NCBI GenBank assembly: GCA_029298735.1
Contig: JANSLP010000143.1
Location: 1 to 64,000 of the forward strand
Origin: Ophiostoma sp. CBS 140.51
Taxonomy: Eukaryota; Ascomycota; Sordariomycetes; Ophiostomatales; Ophiostomataceae
Direction: 5' to 3'
DNA length: 64,000 nt
Shown here: positions 1 through 10,721 of the stretch, piece by piece
Layout of the letters: each line of letters opens with the position of its first letter
Position numbering within the stretch: position 1 is the first letter of the stretch
The notes under the pieces: model-generated
Told to the model about the DNA's origin: nothing
Databases searched by the model: none
What the model saw: only the letters and a program-made list of their open reading frames with translations
Translations under genes and position numbers: made by a program

Positions 1-139
1 AAATATAGTTTTATTTTTTATTAATATAGACTTAATAAATATAACTTATAACTACGGGTCCGGTAATACGTAACGAGTAAGTTATTATTATAGTTATTAT
101 AAATAAGTAGCCACGATAACGAGTGTTCGGCGATTACAT

Positions 140-420
140 CTAGATGCGAAGAGGCGAAGGTGGGTGTAGTATTACGACAAGACTAAGTCTTACTTCTCCT
201 CTCTTTTTAAAAGGAGAGGAGAGGCACTTATTTCTATGAAGATCTTCTTTAGCTCTGCGTGTTATGATTCGGGAAGACAGGTAGTCACGATGGGGAGTCG
301 CTGAAGGGGTTCGATGATTCGAGGGCGAAGGTAGGTATTACATTTAACAAAGACTAAGTCTTGCCCTTCTCAATCCTTCGGATTGAGAGAGGGCCCCTTT
401 TCTATGGGAGCTGTTCACTA
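140..420. repeat. Diverged duplicated hairpin block
   Basis: Two blocks about 170 bp apart share the same order of elements. Each has a GGCGAAGGT.GGT word, then the 13-base palindrome AAGACTAAGTCTT (179-191 and 350-362), then a stem-loop, then TTTCTATG. The first stem pairs CTCCTCTC (196-203) with GAGAGGAG (214-221). The second pairs CTCAATCC (369-376) with GGATTGAG (380-387) around a 3-nt loop. The stem sequences differ but both still pair, so structure seems conserved over sequence. Confidence 0.6.
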
Positions 421-1046
421 GCGCCACGCGGGCGAGTCGCCGACTTTTAGTCAGCTGACTCCCCAGCCACTGCACTAGCCACAAATCGAATGATGTTGGT
501 GACCAAGATCATGACACTGCGCTGGCGAGTCGCTGGCGAATGGGGCGGCCCAGCCGCCCACTAGCCACTTCGACGCCACGCTGGCCCAGCCGCCTTAGTC
601 ATGGTCACGTGACTAAGTGACCAAGGTCATGACATAACTATAATATGATAGGCCGTGCTAATATTAATAATAAAGCTTATAAGCTAGCTGAAGGGAGTTT
701 AAATTTAAAGGTAACGATATGTTACGTAGAATATAGGTGTCCCGCTCACAGGTGGTAGTGCTATACTAAATGGGCATTGGCGTATGTGGCTGACCCGGTG
801 CGTATAGTGATTTATCCAGTGTGTGGAACCTGCAACTGCGAGGCGAGTAGGCAGTCACCGTTAACACACTAAAGCCACTATAAGGAGTCAGCCACACAGG
901 CGACTTACATTTATCGGATAAACAATTGGCCAGAAACCAATGGACAAGAGCGCCAGGCAACAAGGCGCCAACATACAGAACTGGAGCAAGTCGAAACCAA
1001 GCAATCGAGCACACCGCGTCCATCAACGGCCACGGATTCTGCGGAT

Positions 1047-1110
1047 AAAGAAAACAACAACCGAAAGAAAACAACAACCGAAAGAAAACAACAACCGAAA
1101 GAAAACAACA
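1047..1110. repeat. 17-bp tandem repeat
   Basis: The unit AAAGAAAACAACAACCG is repeated three times perfectly (1047-1097), followed by a 13-base partial copy. It is a purine-rich minisatellite with no evident coding role. Confidence 0.9.
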
Positions 1111-2063
1111 TTGACGACGCGAACATTCCGAGCACACACTGCACATAAACCACATATCACAGCCTCCGCCATGTCTACACGACAGGCGACCATGTGAGCA
1201 GCCCTTACCTGGCCGAATAAAACCACTTCCATACACCCCGAGCTAACCAGAGATTTTTATCAGGTCGCTGTATCGTCGGGCATTGAAGCTGTCCCTCGAC
1301 TGGGCAGTCCATAGACACCTATGGCGTGGACAGGCGCTCTACATCCGATCTCTATTCGAGGCAAACAAGAACATTGCGAACCCGAGGCAACAAAGGGTGA
1401 GGCCCATAGCGGCGCATGGAAAGACAGGGCGACCTAAACACCACGCAACGAAGCTGACACCTGTACACAGGCATTGCTTAAAGAAACCGAGAACCTACTA
1501 GAAAAATGGAAGCACCCGGAGCCATATGCGTTTCCGACTGCACCAGGCGGTCAGTCTAAAGTGGCACCCACAAAGCAGCCGACATGGCGATTGGCATGGC
1601 GATTTGACCGATGTTCAGCCCAGCTAACCCTATACAAGGCTCGAAATATGAAAGAAACCTGCCGGCACCGATTCTCGATCGTACGTATACCACAATTGAA
1701 TTATCATGGTACAAGGCTATCCAGCTACTGACCCGAACACAACGAGCAGCGCCTCCACCACTCAAGTTTTAGGAACCGATATTGCATACAACGTGTCGCC
1801 AGACAAGTCGAGACCGGGCTGGCCATGGCGTAATTAGATAACCTTCCACGGGACAACAGACGGGGGAAGGAAGTTCACGTGCACACGCTAGGGTTGCTTG
1901 TATCTGCACAGACAGATAGGCAAGGCCAACACGGCGCCGCCTCGGTCCTTTGACCGCGAGCTGACTTGCATATAAGTGTCGACCTGACGCCGTCAATTAT
2001 TAACCACAGCGGACGACCTGTTTAGAAAAAAAAATGCAGTTGTGGCAAATTGCTCGACACGAA

Positions 2064-2235
2064 GAAAAACAAATCAATGTAGAGATAATCAGTCAATATG
2101 TCCAGACCGAGGAAATATGTATTATAGTAAGACATATTGACAGCCAGAGAAAAACAAATCAATGTAGAGATAATCAGTCAATATGTCCAGACCGAGGAAA
2201 TATGTATTATAGTAAGACATATTGACAGCCAGAGA
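2064..2235. repeat. 85-bp perfect tandem duplication with internal inverted repeat
   Basis: Bases 2064-2148 are repeated without a mismatch at 2149-2233, and identity continues for two more bases. Each copy holds an 11-bp inverted repeat, GTCAATATGTC (2092-2102) and GACATATTGAC (2131-2141), around a 28-base loop; the second copy is 85 bases downstream. Perfect identity suggests a recent duplication. Confidence 0.9.
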
Positions 2236-2554
2236 TACAAACGTCCACATATACGCGGATACCAGCGTCTAAAGAAAACCCCGTGCGAAAAACGAGAAGG
2301 TAATAACTGAGAACAAAACAGCACAACGCAAACACAAAACATTTAAGTCCCAAAACAAAGACAGGAAATCAAAATATTATCTCCTCATTCGTGACCCGTT
2401 TGCCGTAAAATAAATAAATGAACAGATGGGGCTTTAATGTACAACCCGAGCATAAAAAAAACAACCAAACCATAGTGAATCCGTGACCCCATTGTGATGA
2501 CACCCAAACAATCCCGAACAGGATAAAGAAACTATAAAAAAACCACAAAACCAT

Positions 2555-3082
2555 CTACAGCTCCTGGCTGGCGTTCTTGCCAGCCTTGCCGGTCTTCTTG
2601 GGCAGGAGATCTTGACAAAAGTTAGAAAAGCAAGTCCAAAAAAAAAAGAAGAACAAGAAAAAAAACATACTCTGGTGAATGTTGGGCAGAACACCGCCTT
2701 GTGCGATAGTGACATGACCCAACAGCTTGTTCAGCTCCTCATCGTTCCGAATAGCGAGCTGGAGATGTCTGGGGATGATACGCGTCTTCTTGTTGTCACG
2801 AGCAGCGTTTCCTGCCAGCTCGAGAATCTCAGCAGCGAGGTACTCGAGGACAGCAGCGAGGTAGACAGGGGCACCAGCACCGACACGCTGGGCGTAGTTG
2901 CCCTTCCGCAACAGACGGTGAACACGACCGACAGGGAAGGCCAAGCCAGCCTTAGAAGAACGACTGGAAAGAAACGCAATGTTAGACAGAGAATAGGAGA
3001 CTGGAGAGAAGAGACAAAACACTCACGTCTGCGAGTTCTTGGAACCGCTGGCCTTGCCGCCGGACTTGCCGCCTCCAGTCAT
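2555..3082 (-). CDS. hta1: Histone H2A
   Basis: Core nucleosomal histone H2A, which pairs with H2B in the nucleus. Three exons on the minus strand: 3082-3027, 2963-2671 and 2610-2555. This gives 134 residues, the normal fungal H2A length. The start is ATG at 3082 (MTGGGKSGGK). The fold is recognisable from the AGLAFPVGRVHRLLR segment, the acidic-patch residues around EYLAAEILELAGNAARD, and the C terminus ending in SQEL, the phosphorylation motif of fungal H2A (equivalent to metazoan H2A.X gamma). Introns start GTGAGT and GTATGT and join in phase; the second splice restores HQNLLPKK. The gene is divergent from H2B about 1.75 kb away, the usual arrangement for coordinated S-phase expression. 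Identification is certain. Confidence 0.98.
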
Positions 3083-4832
3083 TTTGATGGTTGAAAGTTG
3101 GGTTGTGTTGGGAGAGTGGGTAGAAAAAGTTGAGAGTTAGCAAAGAGATGCTTGTTTGTTGAATGATTTGTTGCGAGTGTAGATGTATGGAAAAGAAATT
3201 CGAATGCAGATGGCGGAATATTAAAGGTGGTGGGGGATGGTTGGTTTTTAAGTAGTTTTCGCGCCGTGAGTTGCGCGAACACGGATCAGCTGCCCGCGGT
3301 TTAACGCTAGTCCAAAATAGGACACGTCCTCCCAAAGTATCAACAATGGAGATCTGGGAAATAAAATAGGAAATGGAATACTCCGCACAGGGCGGAAAAA
3401 GCGAAGCAGTGAAGGCTGCACCTGTGCATAATTGCGCTAAGGTAAACGCGCCTCCCTCCTTTTTTCTCCCTCCTTTTTGTCTTTCTTTCACATATGCACA
3501 CGGAAATCCCGTGTACGATACTCTCTAAGAGGATTCTATTTATTCCCCACACCTGATGCGTACTTCGTCATGACGCCTGCCCTTGGCAACGATTTGGGAT
3601 GGCGTCTGCTCTCCTCTTTTCCTGTCTGCTTATGTAAGATGAAACCCCCGGTTTTTGAGAAATCGAATTCAAGTGCATTATTACTCTGTAAATACGAAGC
3701 GACCGCACAAAAACAAGACCCGCACAGCCGCGGCAGATTCTCAATTGTTGTCCCCTTGGGGATTTGTTGCCCGCACTGAGTACTCCGTAGGATGTGGATT
3801 TTTTGGTTCGAAATGGGCTGCATTGCATATGCGATGTTATTTTACGAATGCGATGTTTGTTTTTCACGACGTGCTCACATCGCTCGGATAAAGTAAACGA
3901 GGTCAATCGACTCGGGCTCCTGCCCTCAAAGGACCAAGGCGCTGTTTCCCAATATACAGGATAAAGATATTGAGGACAGCTCTGGCAACTGTTTGTTGCG
4001 ATATATTTGGCAGGCACTTGATAGGTTACGGCCGGGTGGTGCATCACTACAGAGTGTGTACGGGTGTTTGCGAAGCAAGTGGCATCGAACACAAATTGAG
4101 GTTACTTGTTTAACCGAGTTGACGATGGACAGACTAGAACATCACATCTCGCACATTTTTTTTTCCGTCTAAGGTGAGCCGTTGCTTGACCGATCGAGGA
4201 AGGGCCCATTGATAAAATGCCCCAGTCGCAGTTCAGCGAGGCTTGCTGGTGTTGTCCAGGAACCTCCTGGCAGTGGGGGGATATTGCTTATGTTCAATCT
4301 CGTGGTACGCGACCTTTACGCGTTTCTGCTGAAATGGGCAATCGGGCCCCGCAATAGTTTCCATGCCAGTCCTTTGAAAGCGCGTTTTATTGGCTGGATC
4401 GGGCTCTGAAGAAAACAGTGGCTCCCCTCAATCATCCCCACTCTCAACCAATGGCAGTAGCTTATGAAGTGGAGTATCTGTTGCTGCGTTTTGTTTTCTT
4501 TATTTCTAAGGGTAGGATGTCTCCCTGACCTGCCCGTCCCACAGCTCGACGCGCCCCGCCGACTCCAAAACAGCCAGCACAGACTGTACTAGCTAACGCC
4601 TGTCGCGCGAAATCAGCACACCTTTCGTGTCTAGCAATCAGCAATAACCGCACCGCTGTCGCGTCCAGATACAAAAAGGCTGGTGCCCCCCAAATTTCTG
4701 AAAGTGTCTTTTTCTTATTAAATATTTTTCCATCAACGATTCTCAACGCCAGCCAGCTTTATCAGCCATCATCACCACACTTCTTCATCTTTCGCATTAT
4801 TTCACCCCCAAACCAACAAACCGACCTCAAAA
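3083..4832. promoter_or_regulatory. Shared divergent promoter of H2A and H2B
   Basis: This gene-free 1.75 kb separates the two histone starts and must hold both promoters. An ATTGG (4389-4393) and a CCAAT (4448-4452) lie upstream of H2B; such boxes are common in histone promoters, but function here is inferred. One copy of the dispersed word TACTCCGTA is at 3781-3789. Open frames in the interval look like noise. Confidence 0.7.
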
Positions 4833-5386
4833 ATGCCTCCCAAGGCCGCTGACAAGAAGCCCGCCTCCAAGGCCCCCGCCACCGCCTCTAAGGCGCCGGA
4901 GAAGAAGGATGCTGGCAAGAAGACTGCCGCCTCCGGTGACAAGAAGAAGCGGACCAAGGCCCGCAAGGAGACGTACTCTTCCTACATCTACAGAGGTTTG
5001 TCTTTTAAAATTGATTTCTCTCTTTCTCAACGCGAACTTCGACGGCAAAGTGCACGTAACTAACAAATGTAAATAGTCCTGAAGCAGGTCCACCCTGACA
5101 CTGGTATCTCCAACCGTGCCATGTCCATCCTGAACTCGTTTGTCAATGACATTTTCGAGCGCGTTGCCACCGAGGCCTCGAAGCTCGCTGCCTACAACAA
5201 GAAGTCCACCATCTCTTCCCGAGAGATCCAGACCTCGTAAGTCATTAAATTAGAACTCCCATGTTGAGGAATAAAATTGCCACTAACACTCACAGTGTTC
5301 GCCTGATTCTTCCCGGTGAGCTGGCAAAGCACGCCGTGTCGGAAGGCACGAAGGCTGTCACCAAGTACTCCACGTCCACGAAATAA
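4833..5386 (+). CDS. htb1: Histone H2B
   Basis: Core histone H2B, partner of H2A in the nucleosome. Exons 4833-4995, 5077-5236 and 5296-5386 encode 137 residues. The N-terminal tail is Lys/Ala/Pro-rich ([13 protein letters not shown]). The histone fold begins at [10 protein letters not shown] and continues across the first splice as [13 protein letters not shown]. The C terminus [10 protein letters not shown] carries the lysine that is ubiquitinated in fungal H2B (family knowledge). Both introns (GTTTGT..TAG and GTAAGT..CAG) keep the frame. It is divergently paired with H2A and faces SQS1 at its 3' end. Confidence 0.98.
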
Positions 5387-5823
5387 GCGCGTGGTTCTTG
5401 TATTTTGCTTTTTGTGCTATCACTTTTCTCTCTTGCCCCGAGGACATGGGTTTGCTTGGCATTTGGGTGTCATGACGAGGCTGACCGGGGCAACCATTCC
5501 TCGGAGTCCTCTAATGCGTTACGGAAGGGTTTGTTTTTGTGCTTTTTGTGCTTTTTCTTTTTCCAAGGGGGCAATGTTTCTACGGGATTACGGGGTTTGC
5601 GGCTGTACATTACCTACACTATTAGGATTTCGGAACGAGCTCGCCTTTGCGAGGATAACAATGAAATTCTTTCACATCAACTACAGCATGCTTGTACGCC
5701 TGATTGTGTGTGTGTGTGTGGTTTTAGCTCCTTCATTTTTATGATAAAAAGTTCATGTCGTGATTAAGATATTTTTCGTATTGAGCGAGGCTGGATAAGG
5801 CTTCCGCCAGCTCGGCGATGCGA
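5387..5823. other. Convergent 3' intergenic of H2B and SQS1
   Basis: 437 bases holding the two 3' untranslated regions. A TG dinucleotide run lies near 5705-5720. No gene is supported. Confidence 0.6.
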
Positions 5824-7931
5824 TCAACCGAGACCGGCTTTCGACCGTTTTACGATGTGTTCGATGATCTGGGTCATACCCTTATTGTCCATGGCCCCTA
5901 GTGCCATGCCGGTACTCCAGCCCATTTTCTCAAGCATAGTACGCCCTTTATTAGCGAAGCTGATTTCTGGGGCAGATCCTCCGACCACTTCTCCGTTTCG
6001 GACAGATGCTGCACCAGGATCTCCTCCCCGACGTGCACCCGCCTTCTTTCCGGCTCCGGTTGCTTTATTGTCAAGTCTGGCAAAGAAGCGGCGCCTGTAT
6101 TTACCGAAAACACTCTGAAACAACTCTTCGTTAAACCGCACGGTACCCTTGGTGCGAGCAAGTGTAGGGCGGCGTTGGTCACCGGAGCCAGTGGACTTGG
6201 ACGTGATGTTGAAGCGGTAAGCTATCTCGTGCACAATCTTACGCGCCTGTGCATCCATTGGAGCCAGCGTCAAGCTATGTGGTCAGTTAGTCGAGCAATT
6301 CTAGATAAAGAGCAAAAAAGTGGCATAGAGACATACCTTTGATCGGATCCAAGAAGAAACGACCGAAATTCAGCTTTCATATCGTCGAGACTCATACCGC
6401 CGGGATATTTGATACGGGGATCGTTTGGATTTACCCTTTTCCCTAAAAGGCCCTGCGCTCTGAGCTCTTCTCGTGCCTTTTTGCGGTCCTTCTTCCGTTG
6501 TCGGTCCTTTTGCCAGGAAGCCTTCAAAGTGCTTTCCAAATCCGAGTCGGACAGATCCAGTTCAAACCCACCCCGGCTGCTACTCCAGCCGTTCACCTCA
6601 AGCTGTTCGAATGCATCTGCAACGGCTTCAGCACTGGGGTATGGCCCATTGGATGTTCGGCAGCCCTTGGTAAAACCATACTTTGTAAGGGCTGCGCTGC
6701 TCCAATGAAGAGAACCCTTGGGCCGTCTGGGTCTTTTTCCGTGCCGTGTAGCAGCCGCAGTTGTGTCGGAGTCAAGAAGAATCAAGTCGTCCCCCTCAAG
6801 TCCTAGTTCCTCTTGCTTGGCCAAAAGTCTTGCAAGGTGCTCATCGTCCGAATCTGTCGCAAGCTGCCACGCATCATCGGAGTCATCAGAATTGGTCACA
6901 TTGTTGGTTGCCTTTTGTGTTCGCCGGCTACGCTTTCCCTTTCGGTCTTGCGTGGCCGCATGTGAGGCCGTACCGCCGCCATTGTCACCACTGCCCTGGT
7001 CACTGGCATTGCCCTCATTGTTGTCGTCGCTCGCAATGTCGATGAATATGTCGCTGTCGAAACCCCCCAATTCCCGGTGATTTGCTGTTAGCTGTCGGAC
7101 CATATATGCCATGTCTTCAGTAGACATGTTTTGAATATAATCGTTGACGGCAGCGTCGCTACCACCGTCATTATTAGAATCCTCGACAAGTAGATCCAAA
7201 TCCATGTTTTGAGAAGAGGTAGGATAGTTGTTTGGCGGTGACGAGGAATCCCCATGTGCCGCATTCGGTGAAGGTTCGCATACACCTTCTAGGAGGGCAG
7301 GGCGGGGGCCTTTGTGCAGGTCCCTCCCCTTAAATAGTATCACCTCGTCGCTGGAGTCTGAGCTGTCCTCTGTTATGGTTTGCGCTGCCACCTGGCCGGT
7401 TCGAGTCACTTCCAATTCTGGTAAAAGGGAGTCTGGCGAAGCGGTCTGCGTTGGAGTATCGCCGCTTTCCTTGGGAGAGTGTGTGCCATCTAACGGAGTT
7501 ATATGAACCAGCTCTGTGTTTGTGGTCGAATCGTTGGGAAGCTTGGTTTCGGTCAATGGTTCAACGAACCCACCACTGACAAAGATGACAGGCCGACCCC
7601 GAAGGCTTGAGTTCTGGTCCCAATGCGAAGCATTATTTCTTGTGTTCAAGGCCAGTTGCTGCATGGATGTGTCTGGTAAGATGTATCGTTAGAGTCGGGC
7701 CCAGAAAAAAACGATGGTTGCCAGATACCTCACGAATATCCCCATGGGAAACGACTTACCAGGAATTGATAGATCTGCAGAGTTAGGGTCGACGGCCCAT
7801 TTTCGAGACTGCTGTTGGCCACTGCGGCCATGGGCTAGGGGCTTCTTCAAAGATGTGCCTGCCGGTGCACCAGTGGCAGCACGTAAACGGGCCGCTTTCT
7901 TCCCAAGAGCGCCTTTTTTATTTTTGGCCAT
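5824..7931 (-). CDS. SQS1: R3H and G-patch protein, Sqs1-like splicing factor
   Basis: Likely orthologue of Sqs1/Pfa1, the nuclear G-patch protein that stimulates the DEAH helicase Prp43 in splicing and ribosome biogenesis. Exons 7931-7760, 7672-6337 and 6274-5824 give 652 residues. The start MAKNKKG is followed by a basic N terminus. A long acidic, Ser/Asp-rich middle follows (many SDSD/DDSD clusters). The R3H domain begins after the last splice (APMDAQARKIVHEIAYRFNI). The C-terminal G-patch is clear in GRTMLEKMGWSTGMALG. Domain order and end position match the Sqs1 family. The promoter is shared with ATG4. Start and splice sites are supported by phase and by GTAAGT and GTATGT donors. Confidence 0.9.
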
Positions 7932-8653
7932 GATTCTTCATTTGATCGTAGAACCAAAGCTTGGAGCCCTCCCGTGGCTCAAGTGACGAGGCCCGTTATG
8001 AACAGGCCGTATGGTGCCGTTGCTGTTGTTGTAAAAACAGGAGGCGAGATGGTGTGTTGGATGTTTGTTGTGAGAAGAATGTGCACAGAAGTAGCCGACG
8101 CCTTCGCACAATATTTTGAGCCAGCCTACATTGATTACGTAAAAATTAGGAACCAGTGCTGTCAATGGAATTACGACGTAGTGTATGGTTCATATTAAGT
8201 CAAAGCAGGCGTTTGAGTGGGGGCGGATAAGGCATCGGTGGGCGGAGTCACACGTCACTAGTCCCCTCACATCTAATCCATCAGGCTGAGAGCAGGCTGC
8301 CATACAATTATTCTTACTCTGCATCATCCGTTGCATTTTCAAGAAAGCTCTTTTTTCTTCTTCAACGAAATAACAACGAAAATCGATCACACGTTTCTCC
8401 CTCCTTTACCCGCAGGTACCGTACCGGTCGTCCCAGCCTTCCCACATCACTAGGTCCATCATCTGGGCGGCTCTATACGATAACCTATTCCCACTTTCGA
8501 CCATCTCCTTCTTCGCAACCTTGCAAATCAACGGGCACTGGCGAATGTGTAGCTTGATGATTTGCTAGCTTCACGCGGAACCAACATCTTTTTTTCCCCT
8601 ATCGTCGTTGCTTCCTGCCAGCTCTCGAGGATCTGGAAACCACCTCCGGGGGA
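7932..8653. promoter_or_regulatory. Divergent promoter region SQS1/ATG4
   Basis: 722 bases between the two start codons, with no gene seen. It contains one TACGACGTA word (8172-8180) and pyrimidine-rich stretches just before the ATG4 start that look like a fungal 5' leader. Confidence 0.6.
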
Positions 8654-10298
8654 ATGATGGATGCTGCCGTCGCCGGAGCGGCGGACTTTGGCCGCTATGG
8701 CCGCCGTATCGTGAAAATGCTTTGGGATCCAGAACCAGCAAACGATACAATTGCTAATCAGCCAGTCTGGTGTCTTGGCCGCTCTTACACCCTAGAACCA
8801 AATAAGAAGAGAGACGGTGGCCATCTGCAAACTGACTGCGCGGGCACATCGCCGAGTATTCTGCCCACTGTTGTAGAACCGGCAGCACCTCATCAACCGC
8901 CTACCGCCGTCCCGGATACCCCTCCCGAGTCCACCCCAAGCAGCTTCAGCTCATCTCTCGCATTTGAAGATGATGATGACGCAGAATCTAGGGGGTGGCC
9001 GGTCGCGTTTCTAGACGATTTTGAATCCAGATTATGGATGACATATCGCTCTGGTTTCGAGACTATCCAACGCTCAACCGACCCAAAAGCCACCGCAGCA
9101 TTGTCATTCACTATGAGGTTGAAAAGCCTTGGTGACCAAAGCGGGTTCTCTTCCGATAGTGGGTGGGGATGCATGATTCGCTCGGGCCAAAGCTTATTAG
9201 CAAATTCCCTGTTAATGTGGAAGCTGGGACGTGGTAAGTGGATATGTAATTGTATCTGTGAAACTTTCTTAGTCGGTGGTTAATAAGAACTAACTTACTG
9301 TCACACCATAGATTGGCGATTCGGCGATGGAGGCCCAGGAGAACGCGAAATAATCTCTATGTTCGCAGATGACCCTCGAGCTCCCTTTTCTATCCACAGA
9401 TTCGTGGGCCACGGTGCTGCTGCGTGTGGAAAGTACCCTGGCGAATGGTTTGGCCCTTCAGCTACAGCTCGGTGCATCCAGTAGGTTATTTGCGTCCTCT
9501 GCACCTCTACACCTTTTACATAATTCCAGTTTATCTCGTTTTTACATATACGAGGACCTTGTCTGTGTACTAATGCGGTCGTATCAACTAGAGCCTTAGC
9601 AAACTCACACCCCGAGTCTCTCCGAGTGTACACAACGGGCGACTTTCCTGATGTCTACGAAGATGGCTTTTTGAAGATCGCGAGGTCCGGACCTGGCGGC
9701 GCTTTCCACCCAACCTTGATTTTGGTGGGCACAAGGTTAGGTGTGGACAAGACGAACACAGTCTATTGGGAGGCACTTACATCCGCCCTTCAGATGCCCC
9801 AGTCTGTTGGAATCGCAGGGTGAGAACTTTTTCCATTGCCCCAATCAGTCCGGTCGTTGATGAATAATTTTGACCAGGCTAACACATTACAACAGGGGGC
9901 GCCCTTCTTCTTCGCATTATTTTATCGGATCCCAAAGGTCCACCGACGACCAAGGATCGTACCTGTTCTACCTGGACCCTCATCATACAAGGGATGCTTT
10001 GATCTACCACAAAGATCCAGCAGATTACTCTCAAGAGGAACTGAGTTCTTGTCATACAAAACGACTTCGTCGACTTCATATCCGTGAAATGGATCCCAGT
10101 ATGCTTATCGGATTCTTGATCAAGGATGAGGACGACTGGGATAGCTGGAAAAGCTCAATCAAGCATGTCCAGGGGAGGGCCATTGTTACCGTATCTAACC
10201 ACGATCCAGCCGGCGGCATAACCTTTGGCAGGGAGGGCGCAATTGAGGAAGTAGAGACACTGAGTGACGATGATACAGATACCGTGCTGGCTTTATAG
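8654..10298 (+). CDS. ATG4: Cysteine protease Atg4 (autophagin)
   Basis: Cysteine peptidase (C54) that trims the C terminus of Atg8 and later releases Atg8 from phosphatidylethanolamine, needed for autophagosome formation in the cytosol. Exons 8654-9233, 9312-9480, 9592-9819 and 9896-10298 encode 459 residues. The catalytic Cys is residue 173 in DSGWGCMIRSGQ. The other two catalytic residues are Asp353 and His355 in YLDPHHT. FVGHGAAACGKYPGEWFGPS and GRPSSSHYFIG are family hallmarks. The C terminus is acidic. Two adjacent ATG codons (8654, 8657) make the exact start uncertain by one residue. All catalytic residues are present, so the enzyme should be active. Confidence 0.96.
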
Positions 10299-10721
10299 GA
10301 CCGTGTCAATCGCGAATGAGATCACTATCGGTGTCTTGTCTACCTCTTTGACCTTGGGGCACTCTCAATGGTTGGGATAACATGGAGTTGCTGGTTGCTT
10401 TTCTTCATCGTTCTCTCTCGAAATTGTATATCACTCGTTCGCACTTCGTGCCATCAAACACATTATGCGGTTCCGTAAGAAAATGCACAATATAATAGAG
10501 CCTTTGGAGACCATAACTTTTTTTGCGGTTAACTATTAGGCACGGTTCTATTAATCCGATACCAGATGTGCAGTGGTCTCAAGGCCGAACCGAGTGCATC
10601 ACTGCCATTCATGCTAGAGTTGCATTTGTTGTGGCACCACCTTTTTTTTTGAAAGCCATCCTTGGACGGCCGTGGTAGACATTATACTAGCTAAGAATGC
10701 GATCTAGGTTGTGAATATTGG
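10299..10721. other. Convergent 3' intergenic of ATG4 and LRO1
   Basis: 423 bases between two stop codons, presumably both 3' untranslated regions. Nothing else is evident. Confidence 0.6.

Larger units (their letters stand above)
1..2554. other. Gene-free left flank
   Basis: I recognise no gene here. The first 120 bases and bases 640-720 are AT-rich, and the rest is of mixed composition. Short open frames at 766-1236 and 1769-1996 have no recognisable motif, and many begin at non-ATG codons. The stretch contains two related hairpin blocks (140-420), a 10-bp palindrome (604-613), a 17-bp tandem repeat (1047-1110) and an 85-bp tandem duplication (2064-2235). This could be a decayed mobile element or a gene-poor chromosomal segment. 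The sequence does not decide between them. Confidence 0.6.

Noticed and set aside
1..2554. Subtelomeric end or RIP-mutated transposon
   Set aside because: No telomere repeats and no transposase or reverse-transcriptase motif were seen, and AT-richness is limited to short patches, so neither label can be supported.
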